This document shows, piece after piece, positions 22,692 through 33,126 of a stretch of DNA of 64,000 nt. Source of the DNA: Allolobophora icterica (Eukaryota > Annelida > Clitellata > Crassiclitellata > Lumbricidae); contig OY744604.1 of assembly GCA_963556255.1 (NCBI GenBank), forward strand, positions 76,276,736 to 76,340,735, in the 5' to 3' direction. The notes beneath the pieces are model-generated. The model worked only from the letters and a program-made list of their open reading frames with translations. It was not told the origin of the DNA and did no database searches. The first letter of the stretch is position 1; the number at the start of each line of letters is the position of its first letter. The position numbers were made by a program, and so were the translations under genes.

Positions 22692-23085
22692 TTAGGACTC
22701 ATCTTCTGAATCACTGTCATCTGATTCACTTTCAAAACTTGATGTAGACAACTGTTTGTGACTTAGATATTCCGCTGCTTTTTCTTTCCTTTCTTCCTCT
22801 TTTATACGCCTTAAGTTATCGTTTGGTGATTTTAATTTTTTATTTTCTTCGTTCTTGGCCAAATTTGCATGCAAATGGTATATTTTCTTTCTGATCACTT
22901 ATCCACAAGAAATGTTCTGTCTTCTTCAATTTCAAATTTTGTCTGAGAAAGTTTATCTTTCTTGTGATGAATAAAATAAACTTTTTAAACATCCAAGCTT
23001 GTAGGCAATACTCTATTTCAGAACGTTTCCTGAGGTTCTCCAATAAGATGAATGAATGTCTTTGACCTGGTTTCAGCCATGATAT
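22692..23085 (-). pseudogene. N-terminal transposase relic of element A
   Basis: Reads ETRSKTFIHLIGEPQE near 23070, matching TRSKTEVYLLG at the start of the element E protein, and further on IKEEERKEKAAEYLS with a run of Ser, Asp and Glu (SESDDSDSEDES), matching the RRMEDLKRSGKEIAEL and Ser/Asp/Glu segment of element E. Frameshifts interrupt it. Confidence 0.65.
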
Positions 23086-23429
23086 TATTTCCTTTATTTA
23101 TTAAATAATGCTAAAAAGTATTTCTCAAATAGTTTCCAATATTTTCTTTTTCATAAATTATAGTCATGTTTTATGTTCTTTTTAGTTCTTTATTAAGAAA
23201 TAAGTAAGTAAGTACTACTGAGTAATTTAAAATGCTTTACAATAAAAATATTAAATTGAATAAAATTTATATTCCAAATAAATATTTGAGCTCTTTGAGG
23301 CAGTTCTAAATCCAAACCAATTTCAGCCACATTTCACAGTTTTGTTCTATGGACTAAAAGGAACAAAAAAGGTAAAGAGCCTCTTTTAATTGTTTACTTT
23401 TATTTTTTTCCTACAGAACTTGAATCACC

Positions 23430-23432
<3 letters not shown>

Positions 23433-23488
<56 letters not shown>
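23433..23488. repeat. TA dinucleotide array (right of element A)
   Basis: Continuation of the array split by element A. Confidence 0.95.
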
Positions 23489-23491
<3 letters not shown>

Positions 23492-23825
23492 GATTATGAA
23501 TGGCGGCAAAATCAAGAATATACTTTAAAGTTTGCTGTATGTAGTCTGTTACTCTGTTTGCGATTCTGCTTCCTTTACTGCAATTCTGTTTAGTGTTTAA
23601 TGTAGAGTGTGATGTTGCCCTTATAACGATCAACGGAAGCCAAGCTGACTTCACTAAAGTGACGGTTTCTTTCTTTCCTTCTTTTTTTCTTTACTACTTT
23701 ACCTTTTTATATCCAAAATTCACTCATTTTAGTTTTCTTTCACCCTATTTTGCAACCCCTAGAAAAGTGCCGCCCGGGGCGACTCGCCCCCTCTGCCCCC
23801 CGTTCGGTACGCCACTGTGTAGACC

Positions 23826-24574
23826 CAATTGTAATTTTCTTGGCAATTTGACTGTCGGGAAATATCATCTGGAATACGTCTGTCGTGTTACGAAAAGTGT
23901 GACATAACAGCTGTAATAACCAATACTACTTCACCTTTTGTAACCTGATCGTTGGCGACATAGGCCTACCGGTACATGCCGACTTTTGTTGTTGTAATGT
24001 CGTCAACACTTTCTTGACTTTAGGCACTCCCACCGGGTTGACTTGTTTTATCACTCACAATGAGTTGGCTTAAGAATACTAAAGAAAATGAGTGAATATG
24101 TGAACATGTACCAACACGATCTTAATTGCTGTTCAAAATGCCCAATACCCAAATGTGATTCGCATCTGCGAGAAACTTGAATAAACTATGTCAATGTTTT
24201 TTACATCACAACTGAAAACCAAACAAATGTTGTCCTCAGTCAGTTTTTCCCTGAACAGCAATGAAATTCTCTGACTTTCCTGACTTTGCAGACACTTCTG
24301 AAATCACCTGAATTTCCAGGTCTTTCCAGGTTTTCCAGAAGAATGGGAACCCTGTTTCAAATTAGTCTTTCTTTTTGATCAGGTTTTGTGACAAATTTAG
24401 TTTTCAAGTTAGCTATTGAAAGAAACAAATATTCCTTATTTTATTTGGATTCAAGTAATCGATTAGAATAACGAATATTCTATAATAGGTGCGCTAATGA
24501 AAGTGCATTTATTTTGGTTCCACACACATTTTCACCGTGAATTAGTTGGTTGATTAAGCCTAAGTAGGCAGACA

Positions 24575-24576
<2 letters not shown>
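23826..24576. other. Unannotated, with a possible hAT end
   Basis: Intron of the putative receptor gene or its downstream region. TTCCAGAAGAATGGGAACCCTG ending at about 24353 looks like the inverted terminus of a CAGGGTTCCCA hAT-type MITE; its partner was not found. Confidence 0.35.

Positions 24577-24666
<90 letters not shown>
24577..24666. repeat. TA dinucleotide array
   Basis: About 45 TA units; no TAGGGTG element adjoins it, unlike most other TA arrays here. Confidence 0.95.
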
Positions 24667-24668
<2 letters not shown>

Positions 24669-24771
24669 ATACAGATCTCTCTTGATTAACTAACTGAGCG
24701 CTGTCTATTGAATACGTTTGGTCTTGCACAAAGGAAGATTACAAAATAAAATGTACCATAAAATCGCTTAC

Positions 24772-24898
24772 CACTTGTAAAGAAGCAAGGTGATTAACAG
24801 AATCACAAAAGCACAACCACAAACAATGCCTATGATGTACAGTGGCGGAGATGGAGATGGAGTAGCAGTAACAGTAGTTGGCTGTGTCGACGAGGCAT
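24772..24898 (-). CDS. Transmembrane exon of a putative Ig-superfamily receptor
   Basis: Minus-strand exon with a CTTGTTTTACCAG acceptor and a GTAAGC donor. It encodes a Ser/Thr/Pro-rich stalk (TVTATPSPSPP) and one membrane segment, YIIGIVCGCAFVILLITLLL, followed by Tyr-Lys-Trp. It enters in phase 1, matching the phase-1 exits of the Ig exons at 32055-32366 and 31463-31765, and leaves in phase 2. It therefore fits as the membrane anchor of that gene. Cytoplasmic exons should lie to its left, but none could be recognised. Confidence 0.8.
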
Positions 24899-25137
24899 CT
24901 GGTAAAACAAGAAATCTCCGAAATTATTTAAGGTTTTGTTTACTTTTATTTAAATAATTAAGCATTTTCAATATACACGGAATCATTGACATTTTGATAA
25001 TCTAGAAATATGAGCTTGGACTAGTTTCATCTACAGCTTTCTGCTCAACTTGCAAAAACTTCAAAAAGCTATGCTATGAAGTAGTAGAATGCCATAGCCT
25101 ACTTAACTTGTAAAGACTTAAAAAATTTACTCAACCT

Positions 25138-25147
25138 ATTATTATTA

Positions 25148-25245
<98 letters not shown>
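25138..25245. repeat. ATT trinucleotide array
   Basis: About 35 ATT units immediately before the first copy of the AGAGTATTTGCCCG repeat; ATT-rich spacers also separate the later copies. Confidence 0.95.
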
Positions 25246-25246
<1 letters not shown>

Positions 25247-25293
25247 GAGTATTTGCCCGTCATATTATGACGGCAGTGTATATAGGCCTATAT

Positions 25294-26667
25294 GGGTCAT
25301 TATCCGAAAAGTGCAGAACTGATGTCCCATGACGGTTTTTTGAGTTTTTTAGATGATTTCTTCAAATTATTTTTGCCTATCCTTCAAAGAATGAGCAGAT
25401 TGACATTTTCCATCACTGTTGTAGCTGCTAGATTTTGCAAATTTTGAAAAAATTACTAAATGTATACAAAATATCATTACCACTCTCTGTCCGACACGGT
25501 GTACAATGCATTAAATTCAGCTTTTACGCAAATTTATGCCATTACAGCCTATGATAAAGAGATATTATTTTGATTAATTAGTAGCTAGCATATGCAATAA
25601 TGAAACACTTAGACTCATTTTCGTGATATTTATTTTTTTGGAGCCTATTTATACTTGTCCATAGAAATAAGCATCATAGCCATCTCAACTTTTGGGAAGC
25701 CTGTAACTTTTAGGGAACGTGCTTACTTGCTAAAAGAAAAACATCATAAACAAGATATTGTCAACTATTAATGGAATCACACAGATTTTTGTTTCAATTC
25801 ATAATGTTTTATTTTTAATTTAAGTTTGTGTGTTCCAAATTTAAAAAAAATAAATTTCTGTTTCATTACCATCTAGTGTTGTATTTCCTGGTTTAGGTAG
25901 AATACAACATTGATAACTTATTTTATTTGTCACTTTTGTTGAACTGATTGAAATTACTTATCTGATGGAGTAATTTACGTGAAAATATTTGGCGGCTGCT
26001 TTAAATTTCATCATTATGTCATTACCATCCGCGGTTGTTTTTCATCATTACCATCCGAATACATCACTTTTTGCTATTTGCTCATGGCAGTCGCAGCTTG
26101 TCACGGATGGTAATGACGAATTGCTCACAGTGAATTACATGTATTTTTTGTGAATTATTTGATATAAAAATAAATTCCAAGTAATTAGAATTTACTAGCA
26201 ACTCTTCAAATGTTGTTCAACTTGTATCTTATGCATATAACAGTTATAGCTAATGCTGCGCAAATTTTTTTCTGTAGCTGAAAATAATATAACTTTTTCT
26301 TAATAATTTCGAAAAATGTCTTAATTTCTTGACACCAGAATAATATATTACGTGAAGGAAAGGCCTGTTGCATTTTTACGTAATGCTGGTATCATCTACT
26401 TTTAAGAAATTGCCATTTTGTAAGCACCAGAGGAATATTTCAGGTTCCTGTGATTAAATTTGATTACCGAAAATATGTCAAAAAAAGGAATTTTGACTTT
26501 ATAAATTCTAAAAAAGGTAACTTATGATTAAAAATATAGTGGATTTCTTTCAAATTAGTTAAAGTTAACAATGTACATGACTAAAAAAATCACTTGCGAC
26601 CAATTTTGGGGAAAACATTTTTTCTGTTTTTCGGAGACGAAATTTGTTACATTTCGGATAATGACCC
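25294..26667. mobile_element. TIR element with GGGTCATTATCCGAAA ends
   Basis: Inverted termini GGGTCATTATCCGAAA (25294) and TTTCGGATAATGACCC (ending 26667) in AT-rich flanks, interrupting the first tandem repeat copy; copies 2 and 3 supply the uninterrupted sequence (CTATATGT-TCGTTGG). The duplication is within an ATAT run and cannot be measured. No transposase. Internally CATTACCA recurs four times directly (near 25475, 25864, 26020, 26046) and once inverted (26108). Confidence 0.7.
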
Positions 26668-26845
26668 ATATATAATTATGTCGTTGGTTAAAATGCTCTG
26701 ATCATATTACCCGTCATATTATGACATCATATTATGACGGCAGTGTATATAGGCCTATATGTATCGCCTATACGTATCGTTGGTTATCGCCGTCGTCAAA
26801 ACCCCCGTCGTCAAGACCCCCGTCGTCAAGACGGCAGTACTGACG

Positions 26846-26890
26846 TCACAAACGGTTTCTGTTTCACAATAGAACAGAAACCGTTTGTGA
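26846..26890. repeat. Perfect 18-bp-arm hairpin, copy 1
   Basis: TCACAAACGGTTTCTGTT at 26846-26863 is exactly complementary to 26873-26890, with a nine-base loop. Conserved in copy 3. Confidence 0.9.
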
Positions 26891-27236
26891 CGTAGCGTCC
26901 TCCGACAGACACATGCTATATGGATATTATAGGTATAGATTATTATTATTTTTACTAGAGTATTAACCCGTCATATTATGACGTGACGGCAGTGTATATA
27001 GGACTATATGTGTTGTTGGTTAAAATGTTCCGATCGCCGTCAAGAGCAGTACTTGCAGTCTACCTGAGTATTTGCCCGTCATATTATGACGTTATATAAT
27101 GACGGCAGTGTATAATTATAGGCCTATATGTATCGTTGGTTAAAATGGTCTGATCGCCGTCGTCAAGACCGTCGTCAAGACCGCCGTCGTCAAGACCGTC
27201 GTCAAGACCGCCGTCGTCAAGACGGCAGTACTGACG

Positions 27237-27280
27237 TCACAAACGGTTTCTGTTCACAATAGAACAGAAGCCGTTTGTGA
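27237..27280. repeat. 18-bp-arm hairpin, copy 3
   Basis: Same hairpin as at 26846-26890, with one mismatched position in the stem and a loop one base shorter. Confidence 0.88.
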
Positions 27281-27344
27281 CGTAGCGTCCTACGACAAAC
27301 ACAGACTATATGGATTTTATATAGATAGATTCATCATCATCATC

Positions 27345-28515
27345 ATCAGTTCCTGACGCCAGCCATTTGGCGGCGATGGGTACGAATAAATTATCTCCAT
27401 TGTCCTCGGTCATTTGTCAAGTCTATAGCCCCCCTTAATGTTAGTCCAAGTGATGTTGTGTTCTCAGTTATATTATCTATCCAGCGTAGCCTTGGTCTGC
27501 CTTTGTGTCTTTTCCCTTCGAATCTTGCATGTAGTGCACTGCGTGGGAATCTGTCAACTGGCATTCTCTCTACATGTCCAAACCATCGGAGTCTTCGTTG
27601 AACGACTTTGTCTAGCAGAGTTGTTTTGATGCCTAATGATTGTCTTATGTCATCGTTTCTTATTTTCTGCAGTCTTGAAATCCCTGCAATCTTCCTCAGC
27701 CAGTTCATTTCTGCTGTAAGAATTCTTCTTTCATCTTGTTTTCGCATTGTCCAACATTCCGATCCATATAGGAAAATGGGTTGTATCATTGTCTCGTATA
27801 TTTTTGTCTTGGTCTTCTTTGTTAATTCTTTGCTCCTCCAAATCCTGTTCATTTCTCAAAATGCTTGTGAAGCGCGTCCAATTCTTCTTTGTATATCTTT
27901 TTCATTGCTGCCATCAACGTTTATTAGCCCTCCGAGATAGACGAATTGTTCTACTTGCTCAATAGCCTCTCCTTGGATTGTGATAGATATTGGTGTCTCT
28001 TTGGTCTTTTCAATCACCATTGTTTTAGTTTCTCTGCATTGATCATTAAGCCAAATCTTCTACTGGTTTCGTCAATCTGTGTCGTAATATCCTGTAGTTC
28101 TGTCTCGCTTCTAGTGAGGAGGCCAATGTCGTCAGCAAATCGAAGATTATTCACCAGCTCTCCATTTAGTTTTATTCCTGCCTCGGTATTGTTAAGGCTG
28201 TGTGACATTACTGCTTCTAACACTAGGTTAAATAAGTATGGGGATAAGATGCATCCTTGTCGTACTCCAGTTTTCGTGTGAAAGTATTCTGTGATCTTTT
28301 TATATACTTTTATGGCACTTGATGATTTTCGATATATCTCTTGTACAAGTTTGATCAGTTGCTCTGGTATTCCTGCGTTTTGCATCGCTCTCCACGTTCC
28401 CTCATGCCATATACTGTCGAATGCTTGTTTGAAGTCTATGAAGTTGATGAAGACTCTCTGGTTGTGTTCTATGCTTTTTTCAAGTATCTGAGGGCCTCCT
28501 CCTATAAGATAGATT
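27345..28515 (-). mobile_element. RTE-like LINE fragment, reverse transcriptase to tail
   Basis: Minus strand: VFINFIDFKQAFDSIWHEGT near 28440, TGVRQGCILSPYLFNLVLEA near 28240, NNLRFADDIGLLT near 28140 (catalytic A-D-D intact), MINAEKTKTM near 28030, then after a frameshift KTKIYETMIQPIFLYGSECW near 27790, RLRWFGHVERMPVDR near 27560 and GRPRLRW near 27480. It ends in GATGATGATGAT (27332-27345 read on the minus strand), the tail type of this group. The same family is present in decayed form at 58960-59300 and 59650-59738. 5-prime truncated. Confidence 0.85.
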
Positions 28516-28867
28516 ATTATTATCCAATTGATTGGGTATAAGTTAGGGTGCCAATGAAACATACATGAAAAAAATTAGTCTTTATTTTCTGAAGTCTCAC
28601 CCTCTGAAAATGTTCATTTATGTATGGAAGTTATTGAGCAAAAAAATTAACAAAATATTAAAAATATTTAAAGGTTGCACATGCTCCTGAAGGCATATGT
28701 AATGATATGTGTCGTAATGCTAGTAAATTTCTGGCATTTTGAAAACTTGTTAACTTTGTGCATTACTAAGCAGTTTTGGTTGTATCTGTGCTTTATATCC
28801 ATAGTTCTATACTACATCATATCAATTTTTTATATTCAGTCTTTATGGTATTGTAATTGTAATTGTA

Positions 28868-30075
28868 ACCGAACATTTATATAGCGCCACTCAAATCTGC
28901 AGCTATCTCGACCCGCATCTTTGCCGGCACCGGCAGAAAGAAAGGTTTTCAAGCGCCTACGGAACTGAAGAGGAGAGAGGGCAAGAAGCTCTTGGCGGAG
29001 GGACTGGGAAAGACTGTCTCAGGCTGAAAGACCTACATAGGGAAAGCTCCTGGATTGGGCCGTGGAAGAGTGCATACGCGGAACAACCACAAGACCACGG
29101 GCCGAGGATCGCAAGGAGGCCCTCTTGGGTAAGAAGAAACTGGGGTGCAGAAATTCTGGGTGTGACCCAGTAAGCCATTGGCGCCAGAAGGTGAGGGTAT
29201 TGAACTGAATTTTCTGTTGGGCAGGAAGCCAGTGGAAGGAGTCACGAATAAAGGCAGAGATGTGGGCAAACTTAGGAGTGTCACCTAAAGCCGAGCAGCA
29301 GCATTAAGAATAGACTGAGGTTTGTGCATATTGGAGGAGGAAAAAGCCAATGTACACAGCAAATTGCCAAAGTCAACCTGATTGCAGATCAAAGCGTGGA
29401 CCAGTGTAGTGACAGCATGGACCGCAAGACACCTGCGGATGGATTTAAGCTGATGTAGATGACAAAAGCAAGATAGGGATGAAAGGTTAACTTGATCAGT
29501 GATGGAAAGGGTAGGGTCGAGGACAATCCCCAAGTCACGAACAGAGGAGGAGAACTGAATGAGGGGAACCTGAGATAAAGAGATTCCAAATCAATCTTGC
29601 TAAGTTGGAGGCGACCATCAAGCCAGATAAAATAAGTCCTGTCAGGGTTCAGCCACAAGCGATTACAGGAAAGCCATGCATCCAGAGCAGAGGAGGCTGC
29701 TAAGGTACGCTCAACCATTTGGACAGCAGAGGAGGCCGGACCAACCTGAAGAGATTGGGTGTCGTCCGCATACTGGTGAGACAAAACCCAAAACGGTTGT
29801 AAAATCCTCCCAAGATCCGAAGTATACAGTATGAAGAGCAGAGGAGTGAGAACGCAGCCTTGAGGGAGACCATAGGTGATAGTGACCCAAGGGGTGCGAT
29901 GTGTTCCAAATACCACAGAGATGGATCTGACAGACAGGAGAGAGCGGAACCATAAGAGAGCACTGTCAGTGATACCAAAAGATTTAGATAACCGGTTTAC
30001 GAGGACAGAGTGGTCTACAGTGTCAAAGGCTTTTGGAACAAAAGTGAAGCATACATCTCACCACAGTGCAGGGTA
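28868..30075 (-). pseudogene. CR1/L2-like LINE carried inside transposon B
   Basis: Minus strand: TYGLPQGCVLTPLLFILYTS near 29860, LSHQYADDTQSLQVGPASS near 29770 (Y-A-D-D kept), ALDAWLSCNRLWLNPDRT near 29670, and C-terminal frames to about 28960, with a GTAATTGTAATTGTAA tail near 28855-28868. The 5-prime break, next to FDTVDHS, is at the same place as in element C, so the LINE entered the common ancestor of B and C and has since travelled with them. Confidence 0.85.
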
Positions 30076-30084
30076 CAAAAATTA

Positions 30085-30270
30085 AGGTGGTAAACGACGC
30101 AACCAAACGGGGCGTCGCATTAATACAGACATTCAATTCCGCTATAACAAACCAGGAGGAGCAGAAGCATTATCTGCTTCTGGTGGTTGAGAGCCATCGC
30201 CAGCAGTTTCAAGAACCGAAAAAACTTACTCGTTCAAAAAATGTGCAGCCGGTAAAATTTATTAAGCAAT
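30085..30270 (+). pseudogene. C-terminal transposase motif of element B
   Basis: Plus-strand reading KIKVVNDATKRGVALIQTFN then QEEQKHYLLLVVESHRQQFQ. Clear relative of the element E C-terminus (KVVNDHAERSMAFIQEF...). Only this last part of the protein survives in B. Confidence 0.85.
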
Positions 30271-30506
30271 GCAACAACGAGGAGCATTGCACGTGTACGC
30301 ATTGCGTGTGTGCGCTATGCCTTAATATATGTAATACCATATTGCAGTGTTTGAAAACTTTACAGGTCTTGTGCAACCAGCAAATTAATGTTATGTGATT
30401 GCTACAAAACTTGAAGTATTTCAGTTTTATGGCTAAATGAACACAACTAAGGGGTGAGACCTAAAAAACTACAAACTTTGTTTTTCATTGGCACCCTAGT
30501 ATAAGT

Positions 30507-30936
30507 ATTAAGTAAAAGTGGGTATAAGTGTGTATATTTGCGTGTGGGCTAACGGGCACGAAAGTATGTATGTAGGTTACTGCTCATGAATAAGCTGAGG
30601 TCTTCTTTGAAGTTTACAAAACGGAATTAGGCTATTAGAAACTTTCACAGGATTGACCACAGGTGGTGTTATCTTGGCAGTAGTTAAGTACTAGTTAGGA
30701 ACAATGAAACCATTGTACAATGATAGTTATACTTACAGGCTTTAGTTAAGTACTGAGTTATCACTATATTAAGAATGATGGATGATCGACTGCTTTCCAC
30801 TTAGTGTACTACTACCTAGGTTTTGGGCCTCCTGATCATCCATACTGGACTATAATAATGTATGCTTTGCTTTATCTGCGAAAAGTTTGGTGACCAAATA
30901 AACATATCACATCATATCATATATCATATCATTCAT
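30507..30936. other. Unannotated stretch
   Basis: Intron of the putative receptor gene; ends in an ATCAT-rich run (30907-30935). Nothing else supported. Confidence 0.4.
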
Positions 30937-31125
30937 GGGGAACGCGGTGGTGTAGCGGTATGTTCTATGCCTTGTAACAGAAGGTCGCAGTTTCGAATCT
31001 GCATTAAGCCACCGCGTAGCGGCCCAGCGCCATCGATGCTCTGTCGCAAGGTTGTGAGCACCTCTGAACTTTGTAAGGATGGCAATATCAAAACGCAGTT
31101 ATATTGCATTGTATAAAATGGATAT
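30937..31125 (+). mobile_element. tRNA-derived SINE
   Basis: GGGGAACGCGGTGGTGTAGCGGTATG gives an A-box-like TGTAGCGGTATG, and GTTTCGAATCTGC about 40 bases later is a good B box. The body runs to ATATTGCATTGTATAAAATG. It lies in the intron between the Ig and transmembrane exons. Confidence 0.72.
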
Positions 31126-31348
31126 TAAAACTGGGAAAAAAGTATTTTAATTTGTGGCTATTACGTCACCAAATCTTAAAGTTAGTGGACAATGGCAGAT
31201 TAGTGCATCTTATAACTACGATTTTTTTTATCCTAACCTATTATTTAAATTCGATCCACATAACCAAAGACCGATTTTTATAACTAGTGTTAGATTTCAT
31301 CACCCTGCAAATATTCCCTGAACAGGTTACTTCTTTCAAAGTTATTTG

Positions 31349-31412
31349 GTTTTGAGCGCCTCTGAGTAGTTCCCTAGAAGGGCTCTATTCAAATCCTCGA
31401 ATGAATGAATAA
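31349..31412 (+). repeat. SINE/LINE tail fragment
   Basis: TTGAGCGCCTCTGAGTAGTTCC-type sequence ending in AATGAATGAATAATA; the same tail ends the SINE at 52917-53150 and the LINE remnant at 37330-37480. Confidence 0.55.
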
Positions 31413-31462
31413 TAGCCATAGGAGCCAAAATTCACTGTATAACAGTAGCTTAAATAACTAAC

Positions 31463-31765
31463 ATGAGTATCCTATTCTCAGCGCGCAATTGTTAAGTAGA
31501 TCTGGAACGTTCGTTGCTGTTGTTTCTTGTGGTTTGCTCTTCAGCGCAAAAGTTGGTGTGCATGTAAGCATGTCTCCGGGATTGAGGGACACAATCAGAA
31601 AACTAGTCACTCTACGGTTTGCAATTGTGGTTGTATCTTTGGTTTCTAGACTTCCGTTTATGTTGTGCCACTGCATCTCAGGAGCCCAGTTTCCAGTGAA
31701 GTCAATCCGGCAGCTCGCATTTACACTACCAGATGTTTCTACCATTGAACAAATTGGTGACGTGT
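31463..31765 (-). CDS. Ig domain exon 2 of the putative membrane receptor
   Basis: Minus-strand exon of 303 nt, phase 1 at both ends: acceptor TTTTTGCTTACTCCAG, donor GTTAGT. Residues include SPICSMVETSGSVNASCRID, FTGNWAPEMQWHN, and PGDMLTCTPTF. The Cys in NASC, the Trp of MQW and the Cys of LTC give an Ig fold of the C2/I kind; an extra Cys lies near the start. The reading frame would stop just beyond the donor, which supports splicing there. It follows the exon at 32055-32366 after an intron of about 290 bp. Confidence 0.75.
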
Positions 31766-32054
31766 CTGGAGTAAGCAAAAATCAAATACAAAATTTGTAC
31801 GCAATTATGTAGAAGCAACACATTGTGGGAAGCAGAAATACATGGTTCTTAAATTGGATGTAGATTAAGTGCATTAGAGTTAAATAGCATAGAAAACACA
31901 CACACAAATGAAAGTCAATAATTTTAAGAATTTGTGAATTTTAAACAAGGGGAAAATTGAATCTGGTGTTTACTATGGCCAAGTCTTATAACTTTAAACC
32001 TGCACAAAACTTAATTGCGTCCTTTAACTAAGAAGTTAACGCACAAATACTAAC

Positions 32055-32366
32055 CAAACACAATCACTTCTGCACTCTGGTCAGCCGTATCTAGGTCTGG
32101 TTGGCAAGTATATTGTCCTGCTGTATTTTCAGACGCATTGAATAAGAGGTTGAAATGTCCTTGTACAGAATCATCGACTGAAAATAGGGTTGTCATACCA
32201 CTGACGACCTTATCGCCATTGTATATCCTCCTCTCACTGCTTTCAAAAGGTTTTGTATATTTCCAGAAACCATTCTCCGTTTCTTTCGTTGAGCAGTCCA
32301 GTTGAACATTGTCACCTTTTACCGCAGCACGATTCAATGGTCTTGAAGTTTCACAAAGACTGTACT
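32055..32366 (-). CDS. Ig domain exon 1 of the putative membrane receptor
   Basis: Minus-strand exon of 312 nt, phase 1 at both ends: acceptor CTGTATGTATTTTAG, donor GTTAGT. It encodes a V-type domain: Cys in NVQLDCST, Trp in NGFWKY, SVDDSVQGHFNLLF, and the second Cys in TAGQYTCQP, ending SAEVIVF. Several Asn-x-Ser/Thr sites are present in this and the next exon. Signal peptide exon not identified; it should lie to the right of this exon. Together with 31463-31765 and 24772-24898 it gives a two-Ig, single-pass surface protein; the ligand is unknown. Confidence 0.78.
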
Positions 32367-32565
32367 CTAAAATACATACAGAGGTAATACTGGTCATTAT
32401 TTGAATTACGACAAAAGTTTCTATGAACAAGGAATCAATATGAACAGATTTTGTTTTAAAGCTTTGTAAAGAAGTCAAATGGCCGAACCGTCTCGAGAGG
32501 TGTGATAATGTTACTGTGCTGATTTCTGGTTGTTCTGCCTGCTTATGCCCGACACTGAAGAGCAC

Positions 32566-33126
32566 CAGGGCATATTTTAACTGTATAACCAGTGGGACAA
32601 ATGTCCCAGTAGTGTTAGGATTTGTCCCAGTAGTTAGGCTGATTTGTCCCAGGCAATGTATGGTTAAAGTATAAGTAGTGGGACAAAATGTTGGAAGAGT
32701 TTTAAGATTTGCCCCAGTAGTAAATTCCCGAAAAGGTCATGAACTTTTTCGGGAGATGAATTCCTAAGAAAAGGTCATGAACTGTTTTCGGGATGTGACT
32801 ATTTCGGGAGATGACTTCCTAAAAAAAGGTCATAAACTTTTTTGGAGGTGAAATCCTAAGAAAAGTCATCCAGTGCTTTCGGGAGATGACTTTTTCAGGA
32901 GACGACTTCCTAAAAAAAAGGTCATCAACTTTTTTTGGGAGAAGAATTCCGAAGAAAAGGTCATTAACGGTTTTCGGGAGGTGACTTTTTTGGGAGATGA
33001 CCTCCTAAAAAAAGTGTCATCAACTTTTTCTGGGAGTTGAATTCCCAGAAAAAGGTCATCAAAGTTTTTCAGAGACGAGTTCCAAAATTTTGTCCCAGTA
33101 GTCTAAATTCCTTAAAATATGCACTG
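32566..33126. mobile_element. hAT-type MITE with internal minisatellite
   Basis: Ends CAGGGCATATTTTAA and, inverted, CAGTGCATATTTTAA; flanks AAGAGCAC (32558-32565) and AAGAACAC (33127-33134) are an 8-bp duplication with one mismatch. Sub-terminal TTTGTCCCAGTAGT units occur on both sides. The centre is about eight diverged copies of a unit containing AAGGTCATCAAC and TTTCGGGAGATGA. A piece of the same family is at 58064-58096. Confidence 0.85.

Larger units (their letters stand above)
21748..23432. mobile_element. TAGGGTG-family transposon A, in a TA array
   Basis: Terminal inverted repeat TAGGGTGATTCA at both ends, with TA repeats on both sides, so an 8-bp duplication would be ATATATAT and invisible. 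On the minus strand it keeps two pieces of the family transposase: an N-terminal part (22692-23085) with TRSKTFIHLIG and a later acidic serine-rich segment, and the C-terminal motif (22250-22402). The catalytic middle is missing, so it is an internally deleted copy. It is about half the length of element E (37486-40641). Confidence 0.85.
21288..23817. mobile_element. hAT element with perfect 8-bp TSD, hosting a second transposon
   Basis: Ends CAGTGGCGTACGGAG and, inverted, CAGTGGCGTACCGAACG, with subterminal GCCGCCCGGGGCGA at both sides. Exact 8-bp direct repeats TGTAGACC lie at 21280-21287 and 23818-23825. Of its 2530 bp, 1685 are the TAGGGTG element 21748-23432, which sits inside a TA array of this hAT copy. 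Without it the element would be an ordinary non-autonomous hAT of about 0.8 kb. Confidence 0.92.
25246..27332. repeat. Three tandem copies of a hairpin-bearing repeat
   Basis: A unit beginning AGAGTATTTGCCCGTCATAT, with GACGGCAGTGTATATAGGCC and CGTTGGTTAAAATG, occurs at 25246, 26957 and 27063. The first copy is split by the 25294-26667 transposon. Copies 1 and 3 end with a CGTCGTCAAGAC run, a long hairpin, and a TATAGATAGATT-like end. Tandem copies with a 3-prime hairpin and microsatellite joins recall Helitron- or Helentron-derived elements, but no CTRR end or RepHel coding is visible, so the class is open. Confidence 0.6.
28544..30498. mobile_element. TAGGGTG-family transposon B with perfect 8-bp TSD
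   Basis: Inverted ends TAGGGTGCCAATGAAA at both sides; exact direct repeats GTATAAGT at 28536-28543 and 30499-30506. This copy is not in a TA array, so the duplication is visible and sets it at 8 bp. It holds a 5-prime truncated LINE (28868-30075) joined to the C-terminal end of the family transposase (30085-30270, plus). Element C (33638-37282) has the same ends, the same LINE at the same joint, and lies in the opposite orientation. Confidence 0.92.

Noticed and set aside
18954..24353. A single large hAT-type element between CAGGGTTCC at 18954 and its inverse at 24353
   Set aside because: The two ends belong to a common MITE type, but the space between holds several unrelated elements with their own duplications and no matching target duplication; more likely two separate fragments.
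3640..24898. The 3.6-kb Ig exon as part of the same transcript as the transmembrane exon
   Set aside because: It would lie downstream of the membrane segment, and the transmembrane exon leaves in phase 2 while the Ig exon enters in phase 1; a separate gene is more likely.
30937..31010. Possible tRNA gene
   Set aside because: A and B boxes are present but the cloverleaf arms do not pair properly and a SINE body follows; likewise at 18388, 53150, 57596 and 61868.
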